DNA from: JACKAN01 sp964502735
Lineage (GTDB): Bacteria; Bdellovibrionota; Bdellovibrionia; Bdellovibrionales; UBA1609
NCBI GenBank assembly: GCA_964502735.1
Contig: CAZCYD010000036.1
Location: forward strand, 1 to 29,100
DNA: 29,100 nt
Direction of reading: 5' to 3'
Positions 1-7,197 of this stretch are shown here, in pieces; the stretch's first letter is position 1; every line of letters starts with the position of its first letter. The notes under the pieces are model-generated. The model saw only the letters and a list, made by a program, of their open reading frames with translations. It was not told where the DNA came from and made no database searches. The position numbers were made by a program, and so were the translations under genes.

Positions 1-591
1 CTCCTCCTATTGGGGGTAAATCGTTCACTAAAATTTGTCCAGTACTTTTGGGGAATTCCACCTAAAGAAATTGGCAGCTATGGCGGAACTCGAAAAAAAC
101 CAAAGGGAAAAATTGATGTGGCAATGCTGCAAGCACTTGGCAACTTGCAAGACTCCACAGAATTTCTATCCCAGTACGGCTAAGTGATTATTGATGAGTG
201 TCATCATATACCAGCTGCCTCATTCGAAGGGCCCCTTAAGCAAATACCTGCACGTTATTTCCTAGGGCTGACAGCAACACCGGTTAGAAAAGATAATCTT
301 CAAGCTATCTTATATATGCAATGTGGGCCCATAAGCTATGAGGTGGAGGAGTACGGTGCAAAAGACCTAGTTAAAAAAGTTCATGTCAAAGAAACGTCTT
401 TTCACCCAAAGGAAGCGACCAGTGAACAGCTTTCAATTCACCAAATTTGGGATCAACTTATTCGCTGCCCTGAACGATTAAGAATGGTAGCTGAAGACGT
501 AAGATTTGCAATAGAGCACTCATCCGTGCCTCTCATAGTATCTGATAGAAAAGAACATCTGTCATATCTTGCTCGTGAGATTTCCGAGGTA
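1..591 (+). pseudogene. Remnant of a DEAD/DEAH superfamily II helicase
   Basis: Frame 1 is open from the window edge and reads as the ATPase core of an SF2 helicase: a KEIGSYGG...GKIDVAMLQ segment, then the Walker B-type DECHH box (GAT GAG TGT at 193-201) and the motif III-like GLTATP near 268-285. The frame is broken by TAA at 181-183, immediately before VIIDECHH, where relatives I know have a YGHVIVDECHH-like continuous sequence. After about 591 (SDRKEHLSYLAREISEV) the protein loses all family resemblance and stops at 648. The sequence type resembles helicases of transposon-linked TOTE conflict systems, but that assignment is from memory of motif wording and is only moderate. Without its C-terminal RecA lobe and with an internal stop it should be inactive. 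The 5' part lies outside the window. A GTG at 184 could restart translation but would give only a fragment. Confidence 0.75.
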
Positions 592-763
592 GTATGGGCA
601 TTCCTTGCAAGTACTATCTTTTCACTTACCTCCCATAAAACCCACTAAGATTCCGACTGCCACGATAAAACGGTACTTAATCCTCAACAATATTAAGCCG
701 TTGTACATTTTTGGGTGGTTAGTCCTAAACAACCTATAAACACCTCGCAAACACCCCTACAAG

Positions 764-1078
764 CTATGCGGCAAGCGCACGAATAAGTGCAGAGACTGTT
801 GAAAGCTCAGGATTGAACTCTTTGTTTGGATCAATAAGATCATAAATTGTGCGACGGCCGATGCCAGCCTTTTTGGCCAAATAAACTTTGTTCACCGTCA
901 TTAAATGAGCGGCTAGCAGCTCTCTAAAACTATCTAAATCACCCGCTCGAATGCAACCCAATAAAGCCTCTGTAACTACTTCTGAATCTTTCAAAATATC
1001 ACTTTTGAATGGTGCGTGAGCCTTCAAGGATTTCATTTCTGATCTTTTTTGCTTTGTTGATGTCTTTTTGCTGGGCAT
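764..1078 (-). CDS. HigA/HI1420-type antitoxin, helix-turn-helix protein
   Basis: This 104-residue protein matches the addiction-module antidote family (TIGR02684-like). A lysine-rich N-terminus precedes a helical DNA-binding region with the family hallmarks FRELLAAHLMTVNK, then LAKKAGIGRRTIYDLI as the helix-turn-helix and NPELSTVSALIRAL at the end. I place the start at ATG 1078-1076 because GGAGGG (1086-1091) lies 7 nt upstream; the ATG at 1093 precedes that ribosome site and would add only five residues. It overlaps the 3' end of the toxin gene just upstream, the usual toxin-first order of this family. It should bind and neutralise the RelE-like toxin and repress the operon. Since the toxin reading frame is broken, the antitoxin may be a survivor of a decaying pair. 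Confidence 0.75.
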   Translation of the reverse strand: MPSKKTSTKQKRSEMKSLKAHAPFKSDILKDSEVVTEALLGCIRAGDLDSFRELLAAHLMTVNKVYLAKKAGIGRRTIYDLIDPNKEFNPELSTVSALIRALAA

Positions 1079-1324
1079 TTTTATTCCCTCCATTTAGGGC
1101 AATCACAATGGCTTCGCCCCACATAAACCTGTATAGACCCGAGTGCCGTTCTTCCATCGTAACTCAATCAAACCTTCAAATCGCTTGTGGTCACCAAAGT
1201 GGCCCAAAGACAATAAATCAAGTCTCGCAGTAACGATGGCCCGAAGCTTCTTCACTTTTAAAGTGTGCATTATGGCGCACACAATGTCAAGGAGTTTGGA
1301 AGGTGCCACAAAGATGGAGAACAA
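999..1324 (-). pseudogene. RelE/HigB-like (Gp49 family) toxin, frameshifted
   Basis: The frame opening at 1324 gives the core of an addiction-module killer protein: ARLDLLSLGHFGDHK, then ELRWKNGTRVY. It then runs into GLCGAKPL and a stop at 1103. In the -1 frame from about 1128 the family C-terminus continues: YRFMWGEAIVIALNGGNK, then QQKDINKAKKIRNEIL, ending at TGA 1001-999. A single missing base after the TAT codon of RVY explains both halves; no X-XXY-YYZ slippery heptamer is visible. Upstream of the ARLD segment the expected YxTxxGxxPFxxWL N-terminus is not recognisable in any frame, so the 5' end is also damaged or divergent and the start at 1324 is arbitrary. The intact protein would be a ribosome-dependent or free mRNA endonuclease paired with the antitoxin it overlaps. 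Confidence 0.65.
1257..1280. promoter_or_regulatory. Inverted repeat near the 5' end of the toxin remnant, possible operator
   Basis: GTGTGC and GCACAC form a perfect 6-bp inverted repeat separated by 8 nt at about 1263-1282. Toxin-antitoxin operons of this type are autoregulated through such dyads. The link is inference from position only. Confidence 0.2.
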
Positions 1325-1564
1325 GAAGTTCTTTAAAAAAATCTACCTGATTAAAAAATCTCTCCAATTCCAATGGGTTACACATTGGAGGACACAACAT
1401 GGCCCTTTCTCGGTGTAGGCCGACCAATTTGGAACCTGGAGAAAATTGATAAGTGATCGGAAATAATGCGATAAAGAGAAATCAAAAATTTGAAGACGCC
1501 TCCTCCAGGTTCGTTGGCGCAAACCCCTATCGTATGGGCAACACAGCCGGAGTAATATGGGTGA

Positions 1565-1795
1565 GAGATTATTGTCATTTCAATTTGCCTGGGGCTGAAT
1601 GCTCTTCTAGCCGCATACGAAATGGCCTTTGTCTCAATCCCCAGATCCGAACTTCGCAGCCGCACAAAGTCTGGGAATAAGGACGCACAAGCCCTGTTCT
1701 CTCTGAGAGAAAATCCCGAAAGAACACTCTCTGTAATTCAAATTGGAATCAACTTGGTTGGCGCCGTTGGTGGTGCCGGTGCTGGAGAGAGACTG
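1565..1795 (+). pseudogene. N-terminal fragment of a CNNM/DUF21 (CorC, hemolysin-like) membrane protein
   Basis: Frame 2 reads EIIVISICLGLNALLAAYEM, then AFVSIPRSELRSRTKSG, then LRENPERTLSVIQIGINLVG. This is the first transmembrane helix and following loop of the DUF21 domain found in CNNM/CorC-type ion transporters. The match decays at GAVGGAGAGERLN and the frame stops at 1825, whereas full proteins run to over 400 residues. The start is also broken: a GGAG site (1549-1552) sits 4 nt before ATG 1557, but that ATG is out of frame with the coding sequence, and TGA 1562-1564 precedes it in frame. Removing about five bases would restore an ATG-GAG-ATT-ATT start. It is best read as a decayed fragment. 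The opposite-strand open frame here (1378-1665) is a shadow. Confidence 0.7.
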
Positions 1796-1830
1796 AACCT
1801 TACTTTATGCTGCCATTCTAGATGATTGTC

Positions 1831-1863
1831 TTGGTAAATGTCTCTGAAAGAGACATTTACCAA
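1831..1863. repeat. Perfect 15-bp inverted repeat (hairpin)
   Basis: TTGGTAAATGTCTCT at 1831-1845 is followed by a 3-nt loop GAA and its exact reverse complement at 1849-1863. No T-tract follows on either strand, so it does not look like an ordinary intrinsic terminator. It abuts a tandem repeat directly. Confidence 0.9.
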
Positions 1864-1913
1864 AGAAATAGAATAAAGAAATAGAATAAAGAAATAGAAT
1901 AAAGAAATAGAAT
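1862..1913. repeat. Four exact tandem copies of a 13-bp unit
   Basis: AAAGAAATAGAAT is repeated four times without a mismatch (1862, 1875, 1888, 1901), followed by a partial copy AAAGTAA. The first copy overlaps the last two bases of the neighbouring hairpin. Its length is not a multiple of three and no gene spans it. Exact identity suggests recent expansion, for example by slippage. Confidence 0.95.
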
Positions 1914-1996
1914 AAAGTAAATTATTTAATTTGCATTAATACGTAAAAATTATATACTATTGTAAGTAAGATATTTTGAAAATTGGAGTATAAGCA

Positions 1997-2794
1997 ACTG
2001 ATATTTCTAAAATAAAACTTGAAAATTACATTATTGATTTACAAAAAAATGGCAGATGGCATTTTAATCGATTTGAGGCCCTCTCAGGCTGCAAAATGAG
2101 TAACTCCAGCTTTCAGGCAGCCCTATCTGAAATGAATAAGAAGGGCATTCTTATAAGTCCCAAAAAGGAGTTTTACGCCATAGTTCCTACTGAATATATT
2201 GGCAAACCTTTACCCCCTTCAAATTATATTGATGCGCTCATGAAGCATTTAAACAAATCCTATTACGTCGGCTGCCTTTCTGCCTCTGCAATACATGGTG
2301 CTACCCACCAACAGCCCATGGAGTTTCAAGTCATTACAAAGGGGGCTATACGAAACATAGAGCTTGAGGGAGTGCATATTTCATTTTTGGCCAAGAAAAA
2401 TATTGAAGAAATACCCACTGATAAAGTTAAAACTAGAACTGGTTATATGAATGTTTCCACTGTTGAAGTAACGTTGCTTGATTTAGTGAAATATATCGAA
2501 CATGCTGGATACCTGGATAACGTAGCTAATATTGTCATTGAACTTCAAAGCAAAATAAGAGCTAGAAATCTTGGTACAGCATCTAAATCGTTTGAAACAA
2601 CTGTCTTACAGAGAACAGGTTATTTGATAGATCAATTTTGCGAAGATAAATCACTTTCTAGATTTATTCATGAAGAGGTACAAAAAAGAGAACCTCAATT
2701 TATTCCTCTCGCTACTTACTCAAAAAAACAAAGCCATAGAAATGAAGAAAAGTGGAAAATTAAAGTCAATGAAAGCGTGGCGGCAGATATATGA
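1997..2794 (+). CDS. abiEi: AbiEi-family antitoxin of a type IV toxin-antitoxin system
   Basis: The protein has the AbiEi layout: an N-terminal winged helix (IIDLQKNGRWHFNRFEAL, then NSSFQAALSEMNKKGILISP), the FYAIVPTEY linker, and the C-terminal domain with YYVGCLSASAIHGATHQQP and VSTVEVTLLDLVKY. The first ATG (2096) would remove half of the winged helix, yet the frame is open back to TAA 1991-1993 and the conserved residues start near 2015. No ATG, GTG or TTG exists in that stretch. A GGAG site (1985-1988) lies 8 nt before ACT 1997-1999, suggesting that a start codon there has been mutated; ATT at 2003 is another possibility. The gene overlaps the toxin start by 26 nt. AbiEi proteins repress the operon and neutralise the AbiEii nucleotidyltransferase. 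If translation begins only at 2096, the product should be defective. Confidence 0.8.
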   Translation, partial: TDISKIKLENYIIDLQKNGRWHFNRFEALSGCKMSNSSFQAALSEMNKKGILISPKKEFYAIVPTEYIGKPLPPSNYIDALMKHLNKSYYVGCLSASAIHGATHQQPMEFQVITKGAIRNIELEGVHISFLAKKNIEEIPTDKVKTRTGYMNVSTVEVTLLDLVKYIEHAGYLDNVANIVIELQSKIRARNLGTASKSFETTVLQRTGYLIDQFCEDKSLSRFIHEEVQKREPQFIPLATYSKKQSHRNEEKWKIKVNESVAADI

Positions 2795-3549
2795 TACCAC
2801 AAGCCTATATAGCACATTGGAGAAACTTAGCCCCTTAGCCAAGCGATGCTCAGGTAGAACAAGACCTAATTATTTCCAGATCCCTCATCGAAATTTTTAA
2901 CCATGATTTTCTAAAAGACCAAGTGGTATTTAGAGGCGGAACAGCACTTCATAAACTCTTTCTAGGCCATAATAGCCGTTACTCTGAAGATATAGATTTA
3001 GTACTAACACAAAGCCAAAAGTATGGAGAAATCATAGGGGCACTTAGAGAAACACTTACTCCCTGGCTTGGCAAACCAAGGTTTGATCAAAAACAAGAAA
3101 GGCTTACTCTGCATTTTAAATTTATGTCAGAGATAGAACCTATTCAACAAATGAAACTTAAAGTAGAAATAAACACCTCTGAAACATTTAATGTAATGGG
3201 GATAATTGAGAAGGACTTTACAGTCGAATCTCCTTGGTTTAGTGGACACACAAAAATTAAAACATTTTCCCCAGAAGAATTACTTGGCACCAAATTTAGA
3301 GCCTTATATCAAAGAGACAAAGGCAGAGATCTCTTTGATGTAGAAATGGCTCATAAAATTTTAAAACTAGATATAGAAAAAGTAATGAATTGTTTTTCTG
3401 AGTATACAAAAAGGCAAGGACTAAATATCACTCGTGCACTTTTTGAAGAACAACTCTTCAATAAAAAAAACTCTAAGAAATTTTTAAATGACATGTCTCC
3501 ACTACCCTACTTTCAACAACCGCTTGTTCTACACTCAACGACTAAGTAA
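2769..3549 (+). pseudogene. abiEii: AbiEii-family nucleotidyltransferase toxin, frameshifted
   Basis: ATG 2769 opens MKAWRQIYDTT...KLSPLAK in frame 3. The family sequence then continues in frame 1 as DAQVEQDLIISRSLIEIF, HDFLKDQVVFRGGTALHKLF and SEDIDLVL. One extra base at about 2844 (AAG-C-GAT) separates the two. The GGTALHK and DID motifs are the nucleotide and metal-binding residues of the DUF1814 nucleotidyltransferase fold. The later LGTKFRALYQRDKGRDLFDV block is also intact. Frame 1 alone has an open run from the ATG-less 2845 region, with GTG 2923 as a possible restart that removes the N-terminus. The last residues (about 3500-3549) do not follow the family, so the C-terminus may be truncated too. 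Toxins of this family modify a host nucleic-acid or translation target; this copy is probably dead unless the indel is a sequencing error. Confidence 0.8.
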
Positions 3550-3693
3550 AATCCTGATGCCAATATTTACGTTGCAAGCTTGCAGTTCGTGGTCATGTGG
3601 GCCGGCACAGGATTTTTCTTTAGACGGCTGGCGGGACCTTGGCTAATCAATATGGCCAATCAACAAAAGAGAAAGATAAATAACAAGGAGTAA
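3550..3693 (+). pseudogene. Short coding-like remnant resembling the C-terminus of a membrane protein
   Basis: Directly after the abiEii stop the same frame stays open for 47 codons. It reads VASLQFVVMWAGTGFFFRRL, then AGPWLINMANQQKRKINNKE, to TAA 3691-3693. A hydrophobic helix followed by a charged tail looks like a protein C-terminus rather than random sequence. There is no start codon of its own that makes sense. I do not recognise the family. Confidence 0.3.
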
Positions 3694-3741
3694 CTCTAAT
3701 TGGATGCCCACATAAAGGCAACTGGTTTTGATATCTTTACA

Positions 3742-5130
3742 TTAGTGTTGGGGCAGCTTGCTTAGCCAATTACCTGCCAGTAAATCGTAGTCCATTATTA
3801 GTTGATGGTAGCCATGAAAGGCTCTATGAAGATTAATTTTGGCCAACGCTTCATCTTCTTCTCGCAAATTTAAGATATAAAAATTGCTAGCACCCTTCTC
3901 AAATTTAACGGCTTCTGCCTCTAGCATCTTGGTCGTGTTTTCCACCTCACGCTTCCTTAAGGCGATGAGTTTCTCAGCTTGCTGCAATAACGAAAGAGTT
4001 TGATTAACTTGATTTTTGAAAACCCTATCCAGCCATTCGTATTGAGCCTCAAATGCAATTCTCTGAGAACGAACTCGACTCAAGTTTCCTTTCGCTTGAT
4101 TATTTTCAAGTGGATATTCAAAAAATATCCCTAATCTTAGATCATCGGGGTGAGTATCTACTGGAGATCCCCCTCCTACATCTCGAACTCCCTCTATTTT
4201 TAAATTTAATAGCGGCCACATTTGATGGCTGTAAAAATCTTGATCTAATAATAATTTCTCCTTTTCAAAGTCCAACCTTTGAAAAATCGGCCAGTTTTTC
4301 TTAAATTCTGAAGGGGCAATATTCTTTGTTTTTTGAAGAAAATTTTTATAAACCCACTGAGACGGAAAATTAGAGCCATCTATTAATTTTTTTTTATTCA
4401 AATACAAATTAATATCTAAAGTATCTTCAGTGAACTTCTGTAAACTCTCATTATATTCTGCCTGACGTTTGTTAATTAGACGCAAATTGTCGGTAAGTTT
4501 AATTTTTTCTAACGCCCCGGCCTGACTCTTTTGAAGATAGATTTTTTGCCTACTCTCAGCCAGCTTTAACAGCTCCATTCGAACTTGCGAAATATTATAA
4601 CTTAAAACCCAGTCCCAATACTTTTTGGAGGCCACATTTAGTAACTCTAAAGTCTTAAGCTTATATTCTTCTTTCTCAACATTAACCCTCAATTGAGCCG
4701 AGCGCCGAGTGTACCGAGGAGAATCAATCAAAATATTCCTTAACAATGGCAAAATCGCTCCAATATAGGCCTCTCCCAAACGTGAGGTCTGAAACTTTTC
4801 ATCGTAAACAGGATAGTTCCCTCTACCCAGTCTTCGACCAGCAAACAACTCCACTCCTAAAATCGATGTCTGCTGGTAAACCCCAATATCAGAGAAATTG
4901 TTTTTGTAAATCTCGTCAAACCTATTCTGTGAGGACACTTTTATTTTAGTGTCAAATGCGCCTCTCACACTTCGCAGCTTAGCCTCTTCTTCTTTAATTT
5001 TTTGTTCATACTGTTTTATTAGAGGTAGGCTTTTAACAATTTCGTCTTGAATTTCATTCAAACTTAAAATTGCGCCCTGTGTGGAGGATAAAAAACACAA
5101 ACAAACCACACAAAAGACTATTTTTCTCAC
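3742..5130 (-). CDS. TolC-family outer membrane efflux protein
   Basis: This 462-residue protein starts with a Sec signal peptide (MRKIVFCVVCLCFLSSTQG) and continues as two long alpha-helical, coiled-coil-rich halves. Each carries the short beta segments typical of TolC-like trimers, for example GAYIGAILPLLR and LRLGIFFEYPLENNQAKGNL. It would form the outer membrane channel and periplasmic tunnel of a tripartite exporter. The start is GTG 5130-5128, overlapping the upstream adaptor stop as GTGA, with AAGAAAGGG just upstream, so translation is probably coupled. It is the last gene of the operon ABC transmembrane protein, HlyD-like adaptor, TolC-like channel. Length and helical pattern are normal for the family; substrate unknown. 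Confidence 0.85.
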   Translation of the reverse strand: MRKIVFCVVCLCFLSSTQGAILSLNEIQDEIVKSLPLIKQYEQKIKEEEAKLRSVRGAFDTKIKVSSQNRFDEIYKNNFSDIGVYQQTSILGVELFAGRRLGRGNYPVYDEKFQTSRLGEAYIGAILPLLRNILIDSPRYTRRSAQLRVNVEKEEYKLKTLELLNVASKKYWDWVLSYNISQVRMELLKLAESRQKIYLQKSQAGALEKIKLTDNLRLINKRQAEYNESLQKFTEDTLDINLYLNKKKLIDGSNFPSQWVYKNFLQKTKNIAPSEFKKNWPIFQRLDFEKEKLLLDQDFYSHQMWPLLNLKIEGVRDVGGGSPVDTHPDDLRLGIFFEYPLENNQAKGNLSRVRSQRIAFEAQYEWLDRVFKNQVNQTLSLLQQAEKLIALRKREVENTTKMLEAEAVKFEKGASNFYILNLREEDEALAKINLHRAFHGYHQLIMDYDLLAGNWLSKLPQH

Positions 5131-6143
5131 TGAGAAAGCCCTTTCTTTTGATTCCGATCAAACATTATTTTCTCCAACTCATCTTCAATTGGAGCTCCCT
5201 TGGGAGGGACTCCGTTAAAAAGACGCCACAGCTCTTGACCGAGTCTTACAGTTCCAAAATTAACGAAGCCGTAGGCTAAGGTCCCTTGTTTTAAAAAAAG
5301 CTCTGTTGGCCATGTTTCATTTGGAACAATTAAAACTCTGAATAAATTATTATAAGAACTGGCTGTATCTACCAACTGAACTTGTCCTCGAAAGGTTCCA
5401 ATAGCCAATCCGGGCCACCCTGGAGTTTGGACAGCTGGCCACCCAGCAAACTGTATACGCGCTTTACTGCCCTTTTTTACGAGCGGTACGTCATTGGGGT
5501 CTAACCACAACTCAACGGCTAAACTCGACGTTTTTGGCGCAAAAACAAGCAGGACATCTCCTGTTTTTACTTGTAGTCCGCCCTCTCCAGCCCTGACTCG
5601 AACTACAACTCCATCTCTTGGGGCTTTTATTACTTGTGTTTGCTGTCTCGCCAAATTTCTTTTTGCATTTGCAACATAGGCCTGTGATCTAGAGTACTCC
5701 ATTTCCAATTTGGAAATATCAATTTTCACTCGCTCATAATCCCTACTCGATGTCAACCCTTTATCAAGTAGTAGTTTCTGTCTATCAAGATTCAGCTTTC
5801 CTGTCTTAAGTGCTAGCTCAGCAGCCCCCATCACTTTCTCGGCGGCACTCAACTCCATTTCTAACCTATCAATTATGGCAGGATCATTGTCGCTCATTTC
5901 TAACAACACCTCACCAGTCAGAACCTTTTGCCCTTCTGTTACCGACCAGGATTTCACAACTCCATCTACAGGGGCACTAATTTCTTGCAATCTTTCGTTA
6001 GGGTTAAGTGCTATGACTCGACCACCTCCACTAGAAAACTGTTGCCAAGGTAAAAACAAACATAAGAGTATTAGGAGTAAAAAAACTTGAAGAAATTTAA
6101 AAAACGAGAATATCCAAACCGGAGTATTAACCAATTTTTTCAT
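5127..6143 (-). CDS. HlyD-type periplasmic adaptor (membrane fusion protein)
   Basis: The 338-residue protein has one N-terminal membrane anchor (about residues 10-33, FFKFLQVFLLLILLCLF). A split biotinyl-lipoyl domain follows (EISAPVDGVVKSWSVTEGQK and later VIKAPRDGVVVRVRAGEGG), separated by a coiled-coil hairpin of about 80 residues. Beta-barrel and membrane-proximal regions come last (VELWLDPNDVPLVKKGSKAR). This order is the HlyD/MFP architecture, linking an inner membrane transporter to a TolC-like channel. ATG 6143 follows the transmembrane gene stop TAA (6146-6144) without a spacer, and its own stop overlaps the TolC-like start by 4 nt. All three genes must therefore be cotranscribed. 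A GGAAAG site precedes the start within the upstream gene. Confidence 0.85.
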   Translation of the reverse strand: MKKLVNTPVWIFSFFKFLQVFLLLILLCLFLPWQQFSSGGGRVIALNPNERLQEISAPVDGVVKSWSVTEGQKVLTGEVLLEMSDNDPAIIDRLEMELSAAEKVMGAAELALKTGKLNLDRQKLLLDKGLTSSRDYERVKIDISKLEMEYSRSQAYVANAKRNLARQQTQVIKAPRDGVVVRVRAGEGGLQVKTGDVLLVFAPKTSSLAVELWLDPNDVPLVKKGSKARIQFAGWPAVQTPGWPGLAIGTFRGQVQLVDTASSYNNLFRVLIVPNETWPTELFLKQGTLAYGFVNFGTVRLGQELWRLFNGVPPKGAPIEDELEKIMFDRNQKKGLSQ

Positions 6144-7007
6144 TTAACTTTCCACAACCCTTGAAATCTTTTTTACAGATGTAAATAAATCAAAGTGGTT
6201 CTCAATAAACTTTGGTGCTTTATTTAAAGAAATAAAAATACTCGAAGCAATAATCTCTGCGGCGACAAATTGTCCAAGGCCCAGCTGCTCGAGCTCAACT
6301 AATAACAAGCCACCGAATAGTACGATCACTTGTCCAAACCATTGTGAAAACAACAAAACAATTGATTGTTTTTTTAAAATTATAAAATGACGATGCCTGG
6401 CTACGAAGTAGGAGGTTAAGTCTGTCTGCAACGAAGAGTTCTCAGCTATGTCCGAAAAAACCTTATATTTTTGATCCGACTCTTCCAATGAAGTCCTAAG
6501 ACCATCCTTGCCTAAAAAGCAAACCAACCACAAGATTATACAAACATAGATAGATAAAAACAGAAATAGTGGGTGATAAAAAATCAAGGCCACCAACCCT
6601 ACAAATATTGTCAGAGTCAATTCAAAACCATCCATCGCCCACGATCCGATCTTTTTTTGGATAGCATTAATTTCAAAAAAGTACCACTTTTTTTCGATTT
6701 TTAAATCTGGTTTTTTCTGAAAAAATTTAATGAACTGAACTTTAATTTTTCTTTGAACATACTCAAGCAAAATGATTTGAGTTAATTTCAATAGATAAAA
6801 ACCACCTAAACCAAAACCTACTAAAACACCCAATGTTATCCAATTTTGAGTTAACCCTGCCATGGCCAATTGATTTACAATTAACTGAACCACAAAAGGT
6901 ATTATTAAGCCTAAAACTGCGTAGGCTAGAGAATATAAAAAGAATGCCTCTTTTTCTTTTTTTAAGAAACCAAAAAAACGTCTTGTTAAGTAAATGAATT
7001 CTTGCAT
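6144..7007 (-). CDS. ABC-exporter transmembrane domain without ATPase domain
   Basis: The 287 residues form a hydrophobic protein with about six transmembrane segments and the sequence style of type I ABC exporter domains. It begins ...LTRRFFGFLKKEKEAFFLYS. A later helix pair sits around FVGLVALIFYHPLFLFLSIY, and the end is SSIFISLNKAPKFIENHFDL, then SVKKISRV. Exporter half-transporters normally continue here into a nucleotide-binding domain with Walker A, signature and Walker B motifs. This protein stops exactly at that boundary and the adaptor gene starts at the next base. No ATPase gene lies elsewhere in the window. It may partner with an ATPase encoded elsewhere, or have a non-ATP-driven or structural role. 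ATG 7007 lacks a recognisable ribosome site and lies 11 nt after a TATAAT box. Confidence 0.75.
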   Translation of the reverse strand: MQEFIYLTRRFFGFLKKEKEAFFLYSLAYAVLGLIIPFVVQLIVNQLAMAGLTQNWITLGVLVGFGLGGFYLLKLTQIILLEYVQRKIKVQFIKFFQKKPDLKIEKKWYFFEINAIQKKIGSWAMDGFELTLTIFVGLVALIFYHPLFLFLSIYVCIILWLVCFLGKDGLRTSLEESDQKYKVFSDIAENSSLQTDLTSYFVARHRHFIILKKQSIVLLFSQWFGQVIVLFGGLLLVELEQLGLGQFVAAEIIASSIFISLNKAPKFIENHFDLFTSVKKISRVVES

Positions 7008-7018
7008 ACAAGCCGCAT

Positions 7019-7024
7019 ATTATA
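7019..7024 (-). promoter_or_regulatory. Candidate -10 box of the exporter operon
   Basis: Reading the minus strand, TATAAT occupies 7024-7019, only 11 nt before the ATG at 7007. Initiation about 7 nt downstream would leave a leader of a few bases, so the message could be nearly leaderless; this agrees with the missing ribosome site. No good -35 hexamer is seen at 17 nt. Confidence 0.4.
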
Positions 7025-7197
7025 ACTAAACAAGGCCCAAAGAATAGAAAATTTATATAAACTTTTAAACATGCCAAAGCGTATAAAAGTACATTGATGT
7101 ACAAGATTGCGGTGGACCACAACTGACTGAGGAAAACACCTAAAAGAAAGCAGAATAAAGTGAGGAGTTCAATTCCATTTATTATTTTTATAGAACT

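Noticed and set aside
592..640. Imperfect inverted repeat at the break of the helicase remnant
   Set aside because: GTAGTA...TACTAT pairing is short and mismatched; not strong enough to call an element end.
1378..1665. 95-codon open frame on the minus strand
   Set aside because: It lies antisense to the recognisable CNNM fragment and has no family features or convincing ribosome site.
1831..1863. Intrinsic terminator
   Set aside because: The stem is AT-rich and lacks a downstream T-run on both strands.
6763..7122. 119-codon open frame overlapping the start of the transmembrane protein
   Set aside because: It is in another frame of a clearly coding region and shows low-complexity, hydrophobic shadow sequence.
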